Under the pieces are notes generated by a model. It ran no database searches. It was not told where the DNA came from and saw nothing but the letters and a program-made list of their open reading frames with translations. DNA of 64,000 nucleotides from JACQFK01 sp964619955 (GTDB lineage Bacteria; Planctomycetota; MHYJ01; JACPRB01): contig CAZUJF010000017.1 in the NCBI GenBank assembly GCA_964619955.1, positions 43,709 to 107,708 of the forward strand, read 5' to 3'. Shown here one piece after another: positions 36,127 to 44,674 of this stretch (within the stretch, counting starts at the first letter, position 1; every line of letters starts with the position of its first letter). A program made the translations under genes and the position numbers.

Positions 36127-36846
36127 ATGAACCTTCGAACGCCGCCCCTCTCCCTCAAGACGGTCAGCGTCTTTCCCGCCCTCTTCAAGGCCCAGCTGCC
36201 CGACACGCTCAACGTGCTCCGCCAGGCCCTGCCGGACTGGACGGCCGTCCATGTGACCTCCAACGCGCCGGCCGGCGGCCGCGGCTCCAGCCCCCAGGAG
36301 ATCCGCGACGAACTGCTGAAGCAGCTTTCCCCCCTCGCCATGCTTTACGACCCCATCTACACCCTCAGCAAACCGGAGATCCCCCCGGGCACCGTCTGCA
36401 CGCTGGTGCCCGACCGCGTCCGCCCGACCTTCGCCTCCGAGTATGAGCATTGGAAGTACGTCTACTACAAGGAGGCCCGGACCCTGCTGAAGGAGTTCTT
36501 CGACCGCGCCCTCGGCGGCATGCCCGAGGGGCCCGTCGGGATGGCCGACGCCCTCGTGAAGGGGGCGCTGCGCGGCCAGGCCGTGCTCGAGGGGTGGACG
36601 GGCTCCGTCGGCGTGCCCGGCTTCAAGCGTACGATGGAGGCCCTGCTCGACCCCGCGGGCCGGGTCCTGTTCTGGGACGGCGCCTTCGGCTTCGAGGCGA
36701 AAGGGGAGACGTTGCTGAAGACGGCCGACCTCGTCCTGGGCCTCTTCGGCGCGAAGGAGGACCGCCTCTACTTCGACGCGGCGAATTTCTCGTGGTTCGC
36801 GGTCTTCTACCCGGGCGGGCAGATGAGGGTGGGGGTGTTGGGGTAG
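36127..36846 (+). CDS. Uncharacterised protein, 239 aa
   Basis: No family recognised. The protein has no signal peptide or membrane helix. It has a mixed alpha/beta composition with an aromatic middle (YEHWKYVYYKEARTLLKEFFDRAL) and a C-terminal part rich in beta-forming residues (RLYFDAANFSWFAVFYPGGQMRVGV). Start ATG 36127 lies 13 bases after the palindromic repeat and lacks a clear ribosome binding site. Codon use is normal for the region, so it is probably a real gene. It converges on the coiled-coil/actin-like gene with a 6-base gap. Confidence 0.65.
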   Translation: MNLRTPPLSLKTVSVFPALFKAQLPDTLNVLRQALPDWTAVHVTSNAPAGGRGSSPQEIRDELLKQLSPLAMLYDPIYTLSKPEIPPGTVCTLVPDRVRPTFASEYEHWKYVYYKEARTLLKEFFDRALGGMPEGPVGMADALVKGALRGQAVLEGWTGSVGVPGFKRTMEALLDPAGRVLFWDGAFGFEAKGETLLKTADLVLGLFGAKEDRLYFDAANFSWFAVFYPGGQMRVGVLG

Positions 36847-36852
36847 GGGTCG

Positions 36853-38964
36853 CTACTGGGCGCGAGCCGCCATCTCCAGCTGTGCGGCCACCAGCGCGCC
36901 CTTCGCCGTCGCATTGAGCGCGTCCTTCGCGAGCCGGATCTCCTTCACCGGGAGCGGGAAGTCCACCTTCTTGAAGACGTCCTTCACCAGCTCGATGAAA
37001 TTGACCGCCAGCGCCGTGCCGCCCGAGAAGACGACGGAGATCGGATCGTTGAACGTCGGCATGTTCTCCGCCGAACGGAAGCGCTCCGCGATGTTGGTGA
37101 CGTTGTACTGGATCAGGTTCCGGTAGTAGATCGCGACCGCGTCCTCCTCCCGGTTCTTGGGGTTCATGAGGTCCACGCCCTGCTCCTTGATCTGCGCGGC
37201 CTTCTCCGGCTTGATCCCCAGCACCTGCGCGACGTTGAGGTCCACCCAGTCGCCGCTGCGCGCCGTCGAGAACGTCAGCGCGGGCATCGACTTGTACGCG
37301 ACGCAGACGTTGAACATGCCGCCGCCGCAGGAGATGCCGATGCCGGTGAAGTCCTCCTCGCCCAGCTCCGCGAAGGTCACCGCGTGGCCCTCGAGGATGT
37401 GCGAGGGCTTGTAGCCGAGCGACTTGAGGACGGCGTCGAAGAGGTCCCGGTGGTAGGCGACCGAGAGGTCGCTGTCGACGGGGTCGCCGGGCACCGAGTA
37501 GAAACAGACCTCCTGCGGCGCGCGCGGCTCCCCGAGGATGGAGCTGATGAGCATCTTCATCACCGGGAGCGCGTCCTGCTCCTTCGGCGAGATGAGGCCG
37601 TCCTTCATGGGCCGCCGCGTGCGGCGGTTGAGCACGTTGGCGAGCTGGAACGCGGGCTCGCCCAGCACGTACATGCGCTTGGCCTGGACGACGTAGGGGA
37701 CGTTGAGCCGCGTGAGCATCGCCTTCGTGTAGGAGGTGATCTCCACGTCGATGAACACGTTGCGCTGCTGGCGGATCTCGATGTCGCCCTCGCTGGCGGC
37801 CTGGCAGGCGGAGACCAGGTTGACCGTGCCGACGTCGAGGCCCTTGCCCGGCTTCAGGCCGGCGGGCAGCGCGGCCGGGGGCGGCGGCGGCGCGGGTTCC
37901 GCCACGACGGGCGGCGGGGGTTCCGGCTCGATCACCTCCGCGGCCGTGACCGGAGTCTCGCCGATCGGCACCACCATGGGGACCGGAACCTCCTCCAGGA
38001 CGGGCTCCGGAACGGGTTCGAGCACGGGTTCCGGCTCCGGCGGCGCGGGGAGGACCGCGTGGGCCGCCTCCTCGCGGAGCTTGAGCACCTCGCCGCGGGC
38101 CTCCATGATCTTCGCCTTGGCGCTGTCGTTGAGGTCCCGGATCTCCTCCTCGAGCTCCGCGGACTTCGAGCGGAGGTTTTCGACCTCCCGGCGCAGCTCC
38201 TCCTCGGCGGCGGATCGGGACACGTCCAGCCGGCGCGCCATCCCGAGCTCCTTTTCGAGCCGGGCGGCCTCCTCGCGGGCGCGTTCGAGTTCGCGGCGGA
38301 CGGCGCCCACCGCCGTGGTCCCGGCGCCGCGGGCGTCCTCCAGCTCCTGGCGCAGCGTTTCGAGCTCCTGCTGCAGCGGGGCGAGCTGCTGCTCCAGTCC
38401 GTTGCCGCGGGAGCGCTGCATCTCGAGCTCCTCGCGCAGCCCGTCCGCCGTCGCGGCCGCCGCGCGGAGCTGTTCGAGCTCGGCCTGGAGGCGCGCGATC
38501 TCCTCCTTGAGGGCGGCGTTCTCGGTCCGCAGCCGGTCGATCTCCTCGACCATCGTGTCGTTGCCTTCGCGGAGGGCGGCGTTCTCGGCGGCGAGCTCGT
38601 CGGCCTTCTGCTGGAGGGCGGGGTCCGCCTCGCCGACTTGGCGGCGGAGCTCGAGCTCCTTCTGGAGCTTCTCGATCTGCTGGATGAGCTCGTTGCGGCC
38701 GGCGGCGGCGAGGGAGTTCGCCTGGTCCCGCTCGTTCATGAGCTGGGTCAGCTGCCGCCGGGAGTCGGCCAGGATCTTGGAGCGGTCGGCGGAGGTCTGG
38801 GTGCTGATGACCTGGTCGACGGCGGCCTCGATCATCTCCAGCAGGGCGTTCTCGTCGAGGACCTTGACCTTCCGGACGCCGCTGGAGGCGAGGTTGCTCA
38901 GGTCGCTGACCTGGGCGTGCTGGTTGATCGCCTTCCGGATGTCGAGCCGCTTTTCGTCTGCCAT
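36853..38964 (-). CDS. Coiled-coil protein fused to an actin-like ATPase domain
   Basis: 703 residues. Residues about 60-310 form one long coiled coil with heptads of Leu and Glu. A Pro/Glu-rich linker of about 70 residues follows. From about 385 the chain shows an actin/Hsp70-type fold: phosphate loop 1 in GLDVGTVNLVSA, phosphate loop 2 in GIGISCGGGMFNV, and the adenosine motif SVVFSGGTALAVNF. The arrangement recalls MreB, ParM and PilM, but none of these has such an N-terminal rod. It could be a filament-forming or scaffold protein. It follows the TolB-like and CMD genes on the minus strand with a 41-base gap and may belong to their operon. Confidence 0.82.
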   Translation of the reverse strand: MADEKRLDIRKAINQHAQVSDLSNLASSGVRKVKVLDENALLEMIEAAVDQVISTQTSADRSKILADSRRQLTQLMNERDQANSLAAAGRNELIQQIEKLQKELELRRQVGEADPALQQKADELAAENAALREGNDTMVEEIDRLRTENAALKEEIARLQAELEQLRAAAATADGLREELEMQRSRGNGLEQQLAPLQQELETLRQELEDARGAGTTAVGAVRRELERAREEAARLEKELGMARRLDVSRSAAEEELRREVENLRSKSAELEEEIRDLNDSAKAKIMEARGEVLKLREEAAHAVLPAPPEPEPVLEPVPEPVLEEVPVPMVVPIGETPVTAAEVIEPEPPPPVVAEPAPPPPPAALPAGLKPGKGLDVGTVNLVSACQAASEGDIEIRQQRNVFIDVEITSYTKAMLTRLNVPYVVQAKRMYVLGEPAFQLANVLNRRTRRPMKDGLISPKEQDALPVMKMLISSILGEPRAPQEVCFYSVPGDPVDSDLSVAYHRDLFDAVLKSLGYKPSHILEGHAVTFAELGEEDFTGIGISCGGGMFNVCVAYKSMPALTFSTARSGDWVDLNVAQVLGIKPEKAAQIKEQGVDLMNPKNREEDAVAIYYRNLIQYNVTNIAERFRSAENMPTFNDPISVVFSGGTALAVNFIELVKDVFKKVDFPLPVKEIRLAKDALNATAKGALVAAQLEMAARAQ

Positions 38965-39005
38965 GCTGTCCCGATCCTACGCCCTCGCCCGCTCTTTCGC
39001 AATGC

Positions 39006-39560
39006 TCAGGCGGGCGGCTTTCCGAGCGACGCGGGGTAGACGGTGAGGTCCACCCCGAGCGCGTTGTTGAAGCGGTTGAACGAGTTGAAGAGGCAGGCGG
39101 TGGCCGTGAGCTCGACGATCTGCCGCTCGGTCCAGTGGAGGCGGAGAGCGGCGTAGACGGGCTCCGGGACGGCGGCCGGGGACTTCGTGAGCGCCTCGGC
39201 GAAGGCGAGCGCCGCCCGTTCCGCCGGGGTGAACTCCGCGTCGCCCTGGTCGAGCAGGCAACCCACCTGGGCTTCGGTCACGCCGAAGCGGCGGGCGAGT
39301 CCCGTGTGCGAGCCGAGTCAGTAGCGGGACCGGTTGAGGTGCGAGACGCGCACGGCGACCAGCTCCTTGACGCGGGTCGTGACCGCGGCCTCGCGCAGCG
39401 TGGCGCGGAACGCGGCGAACCAGGTCTTGAGGAGCTCCGGGTCGTGGGCGAGGGTGCGGAACATGTTCGGGACCGCGCCGCGCTCGCGGATGAAGTCGTC
39501 GAAGAGCGATTTGAGCGAGGCGTCGGCGGCGGCGGGGTCCACGGCGCTGAGTCGGGCCAT
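39006..39560 (-). CDS. Putative selenoprotein: AhpD/carboxymuconolactone decarboxylase-like, UGA at codon 81
   Basis: Read through the TGA (minus strand, 39320-39318) the frame gives 184 residues of an AhpD-like peroxidase-related protein. The family motif around the redox Cys (typically C-x-x-C-x-x-x-H) appears here as SHLNRSRY-U-LGSH, so U takes the place of the second, catalytic Cys and the first Cys is Ser. Both halves match the family and stay in one frame. A 7-bp hairpin with loop CGUGA starts 28 bases after the UGA. AhpD-like selenoproteins are known in bacteria. The ATG at 39560 lies 2 bases after the stop of the upstream gene. A nonsense mutation or sequencing error is the alternative. 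Confidence 0.72.
39271..39289 (-). other. SECIS-like hairpin after the in-frame UGA of the AhpD-like gene
   Basis: On the minus strand GCUUCGG and CCGAAGC form a perfect 7-bp stem around CGUGA. The loop begins 35 bases after the UGA and has G as its second base, within the known limits for bacterial SECIS elements. Confidence 0.45.
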
Positions 39561-39562
39561 GT

Positions 39563-40576
39563 CTATCTCCAGTCGGCCATGAAGAGGTTCAGGTCGCGGC
39601 GCGGATCCTTCCCGTCGCGGTTCGAGATCCAGAGCAGCCGCGTTCCGTCCGGCGAGAAATGCGGGAAACTGTCGAAGCCGTCGTGCGTGGTCAGGCGGCG
39701 CTGGCCCGTGCCGTCCGTGTTCATGACGTAAAGGGAGAAGCGGCCGGGCTGGGCGGCGTCCTGGTTCGAGGCGAACACGATGGTCCTGCCGTCCGGATGG
39801 AAGCTCGGCGCCCAGTTGGCCTTCCCGTTCGAGGTCAGCGCGCGCTCCTCGCTGCCGTCCGGCCGCGAGAGGAAGATCTCGAAATGACATTTCATCGGCT
39901 GCAGCGTGCGTTCGGAGAGCAGCTGCTCGAGGACCTTCTCGTCCTCGGCGTTCTTCGGATAGAACGCGCGGTAGACGAGCCACCGGCCGTCCGGGGAGTA
40001 GAAGGCGCCGCCCGCGTAGCCGCGGCGTTTCGTGACGCGACGCAGGTCGCTCCCGTCCACGGCCATGGTCCAGAGGCCCATGGCGCCGTCGCGATGGGAG
40101 GTGAACACGATGCGTTTGCCGTCGGGGGAGACGGTGCCTTCGGCGTCGTAGCCGTCGTTGTGCGTGAGCTGTTTGAGGCTGCCGTCCTTTTCGCGGAGGA
40201 AGATCTCGAATTCGCGGAAGAAGGGCCAGAGGTAGCCCTTGGAGCGGTCCGGCCGCGCGGGCGGCTTCGGACCGGAGAGGTGCGTGGAGCCGTAGAGGTA
40301 GCGTCCGTCGGGCAGGAAATACGCGCAGGTGCATTTGCCCTCGCCGCCGGAGAGGCGGGTGAGGGCGCCCGTCGCGACGTCGAGGTCGTAGATCTGGTCG
40401 GCGGGGTCGCCCGCGCGTTCGGCCATGAGGATGATGTTCTTCCCGCTGAACGACCAGTAGGCCTCGGCGTGGGTGCCGTCGCGGGTGAGCTGGCGGATGT
40501 TCCGGAGCTCGGGCGGCGTCTGCGGTGTTGCAGCGCAGGCGGCCAGGGCGAGCAGAACGAGCGGGGAGAGTTTCAT
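39563..40576 (-). CDS. TolB-like beta-propeller lipoprotein (PD40 repeats)
   Basis: 337 residues. The N-terminus MKLSPLVLLALAAC is a lipoprotein signal with the acylated Cys at residue 14. The mature part has about six WD40-like/PD40 blades of the TolB type (YWSFSGKNIILMAE; TVSPDGKRIVFTSHRDG; YSPDGRWLVYRAF; SFHPDGRTIVFASNQDA; HFSPDGTRLLWISNRDG). GGAGGG abuts the ATG. Such proteins bind peptides or sugars at the membrane. The selenoprotein candidate follows with a 2-base gap, so the two are translationally coupled. Confidence 0.85.
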   Translation of the reverse strand: MKLSPLVLLALAACAATPQTPPELRNIRQLTRDGTHAEAYWSFSGKNIILMAERAGDPADQIYDLDVATGALTRLSGGEGKCTCAYFLPDGRYLYGSTHLSGPKPPARPDRSKGYLWPFFREFEIFLREKDGSLKQLTHNDGYDAEGTVSPDGKRIVFTSHRDGAMGLWTMAVDGSDLRRVTKRRGYAGGAFYSPDGRWLVYRAFYPKNAEDEKVLEQLLSERTLQPMKCHFEIFLSRPDGSEERALTSNGKANWAPSFHPDGRTIVFASNQDAAQPGRFSLYVMNTDGTGQRRLTTHDGFDSFPHFSPDGTRLLWISNRDGKDPRRDLNLFMADWR

Positions 40577-40659
40577 CCCTCCACTGTACGGACGAAGGCG
40601 GCGGATGAGGAGGAAAATGGGATGCACGCCCCGCCTCCCGGGTGTAAAGTAAGGAGAGC

Positions 40660-40908
40660 ATGGCGCGCAGGAAAGAAGAGAAGCCGAAAACCTTCGTGAT
40701 CGGGGCCGATTTCCGTTCCGACGGCGAGGCCCGCGTGACGAAGGGGAAGGACTACCTGGTCGCCGGCGGGACAAAGATCACGCACGAGGAGACGGTGGAC
40801 GTCGTCCACGAATTCTCCAAGCGCCTCCGCAAGGAGGGCGCCCCGGACGCCGACACGGCGGGCCTGATCCTCAAGGAAGTCCTCAGCGAGCGCCGCCAGC
40901 GCAATTAG
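40660..40908 (+). CDS. Small uncharacterised protein, 82 aa
   Basis: Charged 82-residue protein with no signal or membrane helix. The start ATG 40660 has AAGGAGAG directly upstream, a good ribosome binding site, and a TAAAGT box sits just before it. N-terminal Lys/Arg-rich segment, a beta-like centre (DYLVAGGTKITHEE) and a C-terminal helix (LILKEVLSERRQRN). It diverges from the TolB-like gene. Function unknown. Confidence 0.65.
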   Translation: MARRKEEKPKTFVIGADFRSDGEARVTKGKDYLVAGGTKITHEETVDVVHEFSKRLRKEGAPDADTAGLILKEVLSERRQRN

Positions 40909-40937
40909 TCCCGCGGCCTTGCGGGGCCCGGAGGCCT

Positions 40938-41456
40938 ATGGAATTCATCAAGGTCATCGGATTTTGCATCGTGGCCGCCTGCGCATACGGAATCCTCCTC
41001 GACCAAGTCACGGTTCGCGTCTGTCTGGAGTACTTCACGATCGGGCATCCGCCGGTGTTTCGAACGGAATCCCCCACGCTGCTGGCCCTGGGATGGGGAG
41101 TGATCGCCAGTTGGTGGGTAGGGGCGATTCTTGGGGTACCTGTATCGATGGCCGCGCGGACCGGTGCGAAACCCAAGTTGACGTGGAGTGATGTCGTTCG
41201 GCCCACGGCAACCCTGCTGGCGATCATGGCGGGATGTGCTGCAGTTGCGGGAGGCATCGGCTGGATCTGCGCTCGCAAGGGGTGGGTGTTCTTGCTGGAA
41301 CCGATGGCTTCGAGAGTGCCTCATGAGCGGCACGTGGCTTTCCTGGCCGACCTCTGGGCGCATCTTGGCTCCTATGTGGTCGGCTTTGTCGGCGGCCTGA
41401 TCTTGTGCGCCAGATTACTCGCGAAGCGGAAGAGTCGGGCCATGGCGCGGAGCTGA
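40938..41456 (+). CDS. Uncharacterised membrane protein, 172 aa
   Basis: Four hydrophobic helices (about 3-20, 50-70, 88-110, 138-160). No family recognised. The third codon positions contain visibly more A and T than neighbouring genes, which may mean recent acquisition or weak expression. Start ATG 40938. It follows the small 82-aa gene after 29 bases. Confidence 0.6.
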   Translation: MEFIKVIGFCIVAACAYGILLDQVTVRVCLEYFTIGHPPVFRTESPTLLALGWGVIASWWVGAILGVPVSMAARTGAKPKLTWSDVVRPTATLLAIMAGCAAVAGGIGWICARKGWVFLLEPMASRVPHERHVAFLADLWAHLGSYVVGFVGGLILCARLLAKRKSRAMARS

Positions 41457-41522
41457 CGCGCAGGTCGCAGTTCTTCGCTGCAATTCCGAGAAACGGCGGG
41501 CACTCTTTCGGCTTATGTTGGA

Positions 41523-42689
41523 ATGATGATCACACTGCTTCTGTTCCTGTTCCAGGAAGCGGATCTGAAAGTCTCGATCGACTTTCCGGGGGGCTCGGCC
41601 CAGGTGGAGTCGGTGGACGCGGCGACCCGGACGCTGAAGATCAACCCCTCCCTCCATCCCGATCGGGGCTGGCGCTGCTGGTGGTACTTCCGGCTGGACG
41701 GACTCACGCCCGGCGAAACCCTCACGCTCGATGTGGGGGAGGCGCCCTGGGCCACGCCGGACCGCGCGATGACGAGCGTCGACGACCGCGAGTGGGTTCA
41801 CAGCGCCCCCGGCAAACGCACGGGAAAACGGATCGCCTATGCCGTTCCGGTGAAGGCGAAGACGCAGTGGTTCGCCTGGGGCCCTCCGTTCACGCTCCGG
41901 CATGCGGAGGAGGCCGTGGCGGAGGCGCTGCGGGCCTGTCCCGCCGCTAGGCCGTTCGAACTCGCCCGGACCCGCGGCGGGCGTCCGGTCCCGGCGCTGC
42001 GCCTCACGGAAACGGACGCCCCGGACCGCTTCGGCATCTGGGTCCAGGCGCGGCAGCACGCATGGGAGTCGGGCGGCAGCTGGGTGGGGCGCGGATTCCT
42101 CGAGTGGATCAGCTCGGACGACGCCCGCGCGGTCGCGCTCCGCAAGCGGGCGGAGATCGTTTTCGTTCCGATCATGGATGTGGACAACGCCGAGCTCGGC
42201 GCCGGCGGGAAGGGGGCCCTGCCGCAGGATCACAACCGGGACTGGAGCGACGCGCCGCATCATCCCGAGGTCCGGGCCGCGCAGGCCGCGATCCGCGCGA
42301 TGGCCGACGCCGGGCGCTTCGACGTCTTCATCGACCTGCACAATCCGGGCGCCGGGGACGGCACTTTCTTTTTCACGAGCGTGAAGGAGGCGATGAGCGA
42401 GCGCGGCCGCCGCAACCACGAAGCGTTCTTTGCCGCCGCGAAGGTGGAGTTGTCCAGCGCGCTTGCGTTCAACGGACAGACTCGCGAGTCCGGTCCGGCC
42501 TACGATCCCAAGAACTGGCAGAAGATCAGCAAGAACTGGGTCGCGCGGAACGCGAAGGACCACGTCGTGTCGCTCACGCTCGAGACGGCCTGGAACCGCC
42601 CGGAAAGCACGCTCGAGAATTACCGCCGGGTCGGACGTGAGCTCGGACTCGCGATCGAGAAGGTCCTGGTCCCCGGCTTCAGACGCTAG
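41523..42689 (+). CDS. M14-family zinc carboxypeptidase, exported
   Basis: 388 residues with a short hydrophobic start (MMITLLLFLFQ). An N-terminal beta domain (to about residue 125) precedes the peptidase domain, as in cytosolic-carboxypeptidase/AGBL-like M14 members. Zinc ligands are visible: His and Glu in RQHAWE (about 178) and His in FIDLHNPGAGD (about 278). The substrate-binding NRDW and the catalytic Glu region (SLTLETAWN) are present. It probably trims peptides outside the cytoplasm. Its stop is shared in CTAG with the convergent HNH gene. Confidence 0.82.
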   Translation: MMITLLLFLFQEADLKVSIDFPGGSAQVESVDAATRTLKINPSLHPDRGWRCWWYFRLDGLTPGETLTLDVGEAPWATPDRAMTSVDDREWVHSAPGKRTGKRIAYAVPVKAKTQWFAWGPPFTLRHAEEAVAEALRACPAARPFELARTRGGRPVPALRLTETDAPDRFGIWVQARQHAWESGGSWVGRGFLEWISSDDARAVALRKRAEIVFVPIMDVDNAELGAGGKGALPQDHNRDWSDAPHHPEVRAAQAAIRAMADAGRFDVFIDLHNPGAGDGTFFFTSVKEAMSERGRRNHEAFFAAAKVELSSALAFNGQTRESGPAYDPKNWQKISKNWVARNAKDHVVSLTLETAWNRPESTLENYRRVGRELGLAIEKVLVPGFRR

Positions 42690-43297
42690 GGCTCCAGCTC
42701 GACTTCCCAGTACGCGCGGCTGAGGAACTGCTCCCAGGACTCGCGGCGCTGGTGCAGGGAGACCCGGGTCAGCGCGCGCCAGGAGGGCTTCCGCGGCGCC
42801 TTGCGGAGTTTGAGCCCCGCCTTCTCGGGCGACTTGTCCGCCTTCCGCTTGTTGCACTCCACGCAGGCGAGCACGCAGTTCTCCCACGACGAGAGGCCGC
42901 CCCGCGAGCGGGGGACGACGTGGTCCACGGTCAGCTCCCCCGGCCCGGGCTGGACGCCGCAGTACTGGCAGGTGGAGTGGTCCCGCTTGAAGAGGTTCTT
43001 CCGGGAGAACACGACCGAGCGCGTCCCCAGGCCGTCATAGGTCGTCAGGAGGATGACTTCCGGGGGGATGAGCGCCAGCCGGGCCGAGCGGATCAGGGTC
43101 CCCTCGAAGCGGTCCTGGGCGCGCGAGACGGCATCCCAGGTGCGGAGGTCGTGGGTCTGGTAGCTGCCGGGCTCGAGGATGAGCGCCGAGCCCTTGGCCA
43201 CGAGGCCGAGGACCTCGCGGACCGAGGCCACCCGGACGGGGGCCCAGTTCCGGTTCAGCACGAGGGCCGGTCTTTCCAGGACGGCGTTGAGGCTCAT
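42686..43297 (-). CDS. HNH endonuclease family protein
   Basis: 203 residues. The N-terminal half has no clear motif. The second half contains a zinc-stabilised HNH module: CQYCG (about 111), DHVVPRSRGG (about 125), then NCVLACVECNKRKAD (about 141). The family is common next to no particular pathway in Actinobacteria, Cyanobacteria and Planctomycetota, and its role is unclear (nicking or repair). The start ATG 43297 lies near an AT-rich patch (43305-43330) that probably holds the promoter. Confidence 0.87.
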   Translation of the reverse strand: MSLNAVLERPALVLNRNWAPVRVASVREVLGLVAKGSALILEPGSYQTHDLRTWDAVSRAQDRFEGTLIRSARLALIPPEVILLTTYDGLGTRSVVFSRKNLFKRDHSTCQYCGVQPGPGELTVDHVVPRSRGGLSSWENCVLACVECNKRKADKSPEKAGLKLRKAPRKPSWRALTRVSLHQRRESWEQFLSRAYWEVELEP

Positions 43298-43378
43298 CGC
43301 GGTTCCTGATTAATGATACGACATAAATCCCGTCCGGGCTGCCGGCAAGGGGTCGCGGCGGCGCGAATCCAGGCCGAC

Positions 43379-43414
43379 AAAAAAACCCCGCGATCTTTCG
43401 AGCGCGGGGTTGTC
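43379..43414 (-). terminator. Rho-independent terminator, minus strand
   Basis: AACCCCGCG and CGCGGGGTT pair around a loop of about ten bases; read on the minus strand the stem is followed by seven T. It lies 16 bases after the stop codon of the small minus-strand reading frame 43431-43583, which supports that frame being transcribed. Confidence 0.8.
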
Positions 43415-43430
43415 GGAAAACCCTGGATGC

Positions 43431-43583
43431 CTAGGTCTCGTCGTCCCCCCGCGCCGGTTCACAGCCTCCCTCCGGGGATCCGGAGGCGGATGCCGGCAGC
43501 CGCACGATCGGCATCCCGTGGCCCTGCCTGCGGCAGAGTCGCGAAGTCCGTCGGGCTTTCCGGGGGACGCTGAACAGGCTCAT
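43431..43583 (-). CDS. Possible small protein, 50 aa
   Basis: 50-residue reading frame with a basic first half (FSVPRKARRTSRLCRRQGH) and an acidic end (GDDET). An intrinsic terminator sits directly downstream on the same strand, which is the main support. AAAGGA lies 12 bases before the ATG, a rather long spacing. No family recognised. It could also be the end of an untranslated RNA. Confidence 0.35.
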   Translation of the reverse strand: MSLFSVPRKARRTSRLCRRQGHGMPIVRLPASASGSPEGGCEPARGDDET

Positions 43584-43746
43584 GGTTGGCGCGGATCCTT
43601 TCGTATGCCCCTATGAACCCGCTTTCCCGGAAAAGCCGCGGGGACTTTTTCGAAACCCGATCAGATTGTGGAAAAATAAGAACCGCGATCAGGCATGGAC
43701 AAAAAACTTCCTCCCGCCTGCCGGGAAACGTGGTACCACTTCCAGC

Positions 43747-44505
43747 GTGCCTGAACGAGCGCCCGATCCGGAGGAAACGCGCCGGCTCCTCGCCCGGATC
43801 GACCGGGAGCAGGAGCGGATCCGCGACGAGAACGAGTGGCTGCGTCCCGACCCGGGCGCGGACGCGATGGCGAGGCGCGTTGAGAAGGAGCTGCGGGCGG
43901 ATCCCGGCGGGGGGGTCCCCTGGAATGCCGTCCGGGTGCTGCTGCCGGCCAACGCGGATCCGCTGGCCCCGCAGGATCCCGCCCGCCGGGACCTCTTCGC
44001 GCAGCACCTGGCCGAGATCACGGAGCGGGCGGGGCTGGATCCTGCGCGCTATTTGAACGAGCCCCCGGCGGCCGAGCCGGCGCCGGGCGGTCGGGAGACC
44101 CTGAGCGCGGGGGCCTGCACCGCCTGCCGGGGCAGCTGCTGCCGCTCGGGCGGGGATCACGCCTATCTGACGGAGGAGACGATCGTCCGGCAGAAGCAGG
44201 CGCATCCCGAGCGGACGCTCGCGCAGATCCAGGCGGCCTATCTGGAGCGGCTCCCGGCCGAAACGGTCCTGGATTCCTGCGTCTACCATGCGAAGACGGG
44301 CTGCGGGCTACCCCGGGAGATGCGCTCGTCGACCTGCAACCGGCACCTCTGCGGCAAGCTGCTGAATCTCCGCTCGACCCTTCCCGAACACAATCCGCCG
44401 CCGCTTCTGGCCGTGCTCTTCGACGACGGGACCTGGGCCCGGACCGCGCTCATCGACGAGGCGGGCGTCCGGATCCTGGCCGAAAACGCCCCGGACGGCG
44501 CCTGA
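43747..44505 (+). CDS. Cys-rich putative iron- or zinc-cluster protein (YkgJ-like)
   Basis: 252 residues. An N-terminal helical region (about 1-115) is followed by a Cys-rich core: CTACRGSCC (about 122), CVYHAKTGCGLP (about 178) and STCNRHLCGKLL (about 194). The pattern resembles the YkgJ/Fe-S-oxidoreductase-like zinc- or iron-cluster family. GTG 43747 is chosen because the residues before it would read through an AT-rich promoter-like stretch (43670-43710). Function unknown. The flagellar operon starts about 170 bases further on. Confidence 0.7.
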   Translation: MPERAPDPEETRRLLARIDREQERIRDENEWLRPDPGADAMARRVEKELRADPGGGVPWNAVRVLLPANADPLAPQDPARRDLFAQHLAEITERAGLDPARYLNEPPAAEPAPGGRETLSAGACTACRGSCCRSGGDHAYLTEETIVRQKQAHPERTLAQIQAAYLERLPAETVLDSCVYHAKTGCGLPREMRSSTCNRHLCGKLLNLRSTLPEHNPPPLLAVLFDDGTWARTALIDEAGVRILAENAPDGA

Positions 44506-44595
44506 GCGGCGTTTTTTCTCGAGACCGAAAGCGGCACCGCTCCCCGGGGGCTCGGCCTCCGGCAGACCCGACTTGAACAATTATTCGCTCAGCCC

Positions 44596-44623
44596 TTGCC
44601 GTTTATATTTTGTAAGTTATAAT
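44596..44623 (+). promoter_or_regulatory. Sigma-70 type promoter of the flagellar operon
   Basis: TTGCCG, 16-base spacer, TATAAT, in a short AT-rich stretch. Transcription would start near 44630 and give a leader of about 45 bases before the fliO ATG at 44675. Confidence 0.75.
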
Positions 44624-44674
44624 CAGTGTGGGACGAGGGTCGTCCCCAGGGTTGTCCATGGAGAGGGGGGCTGT

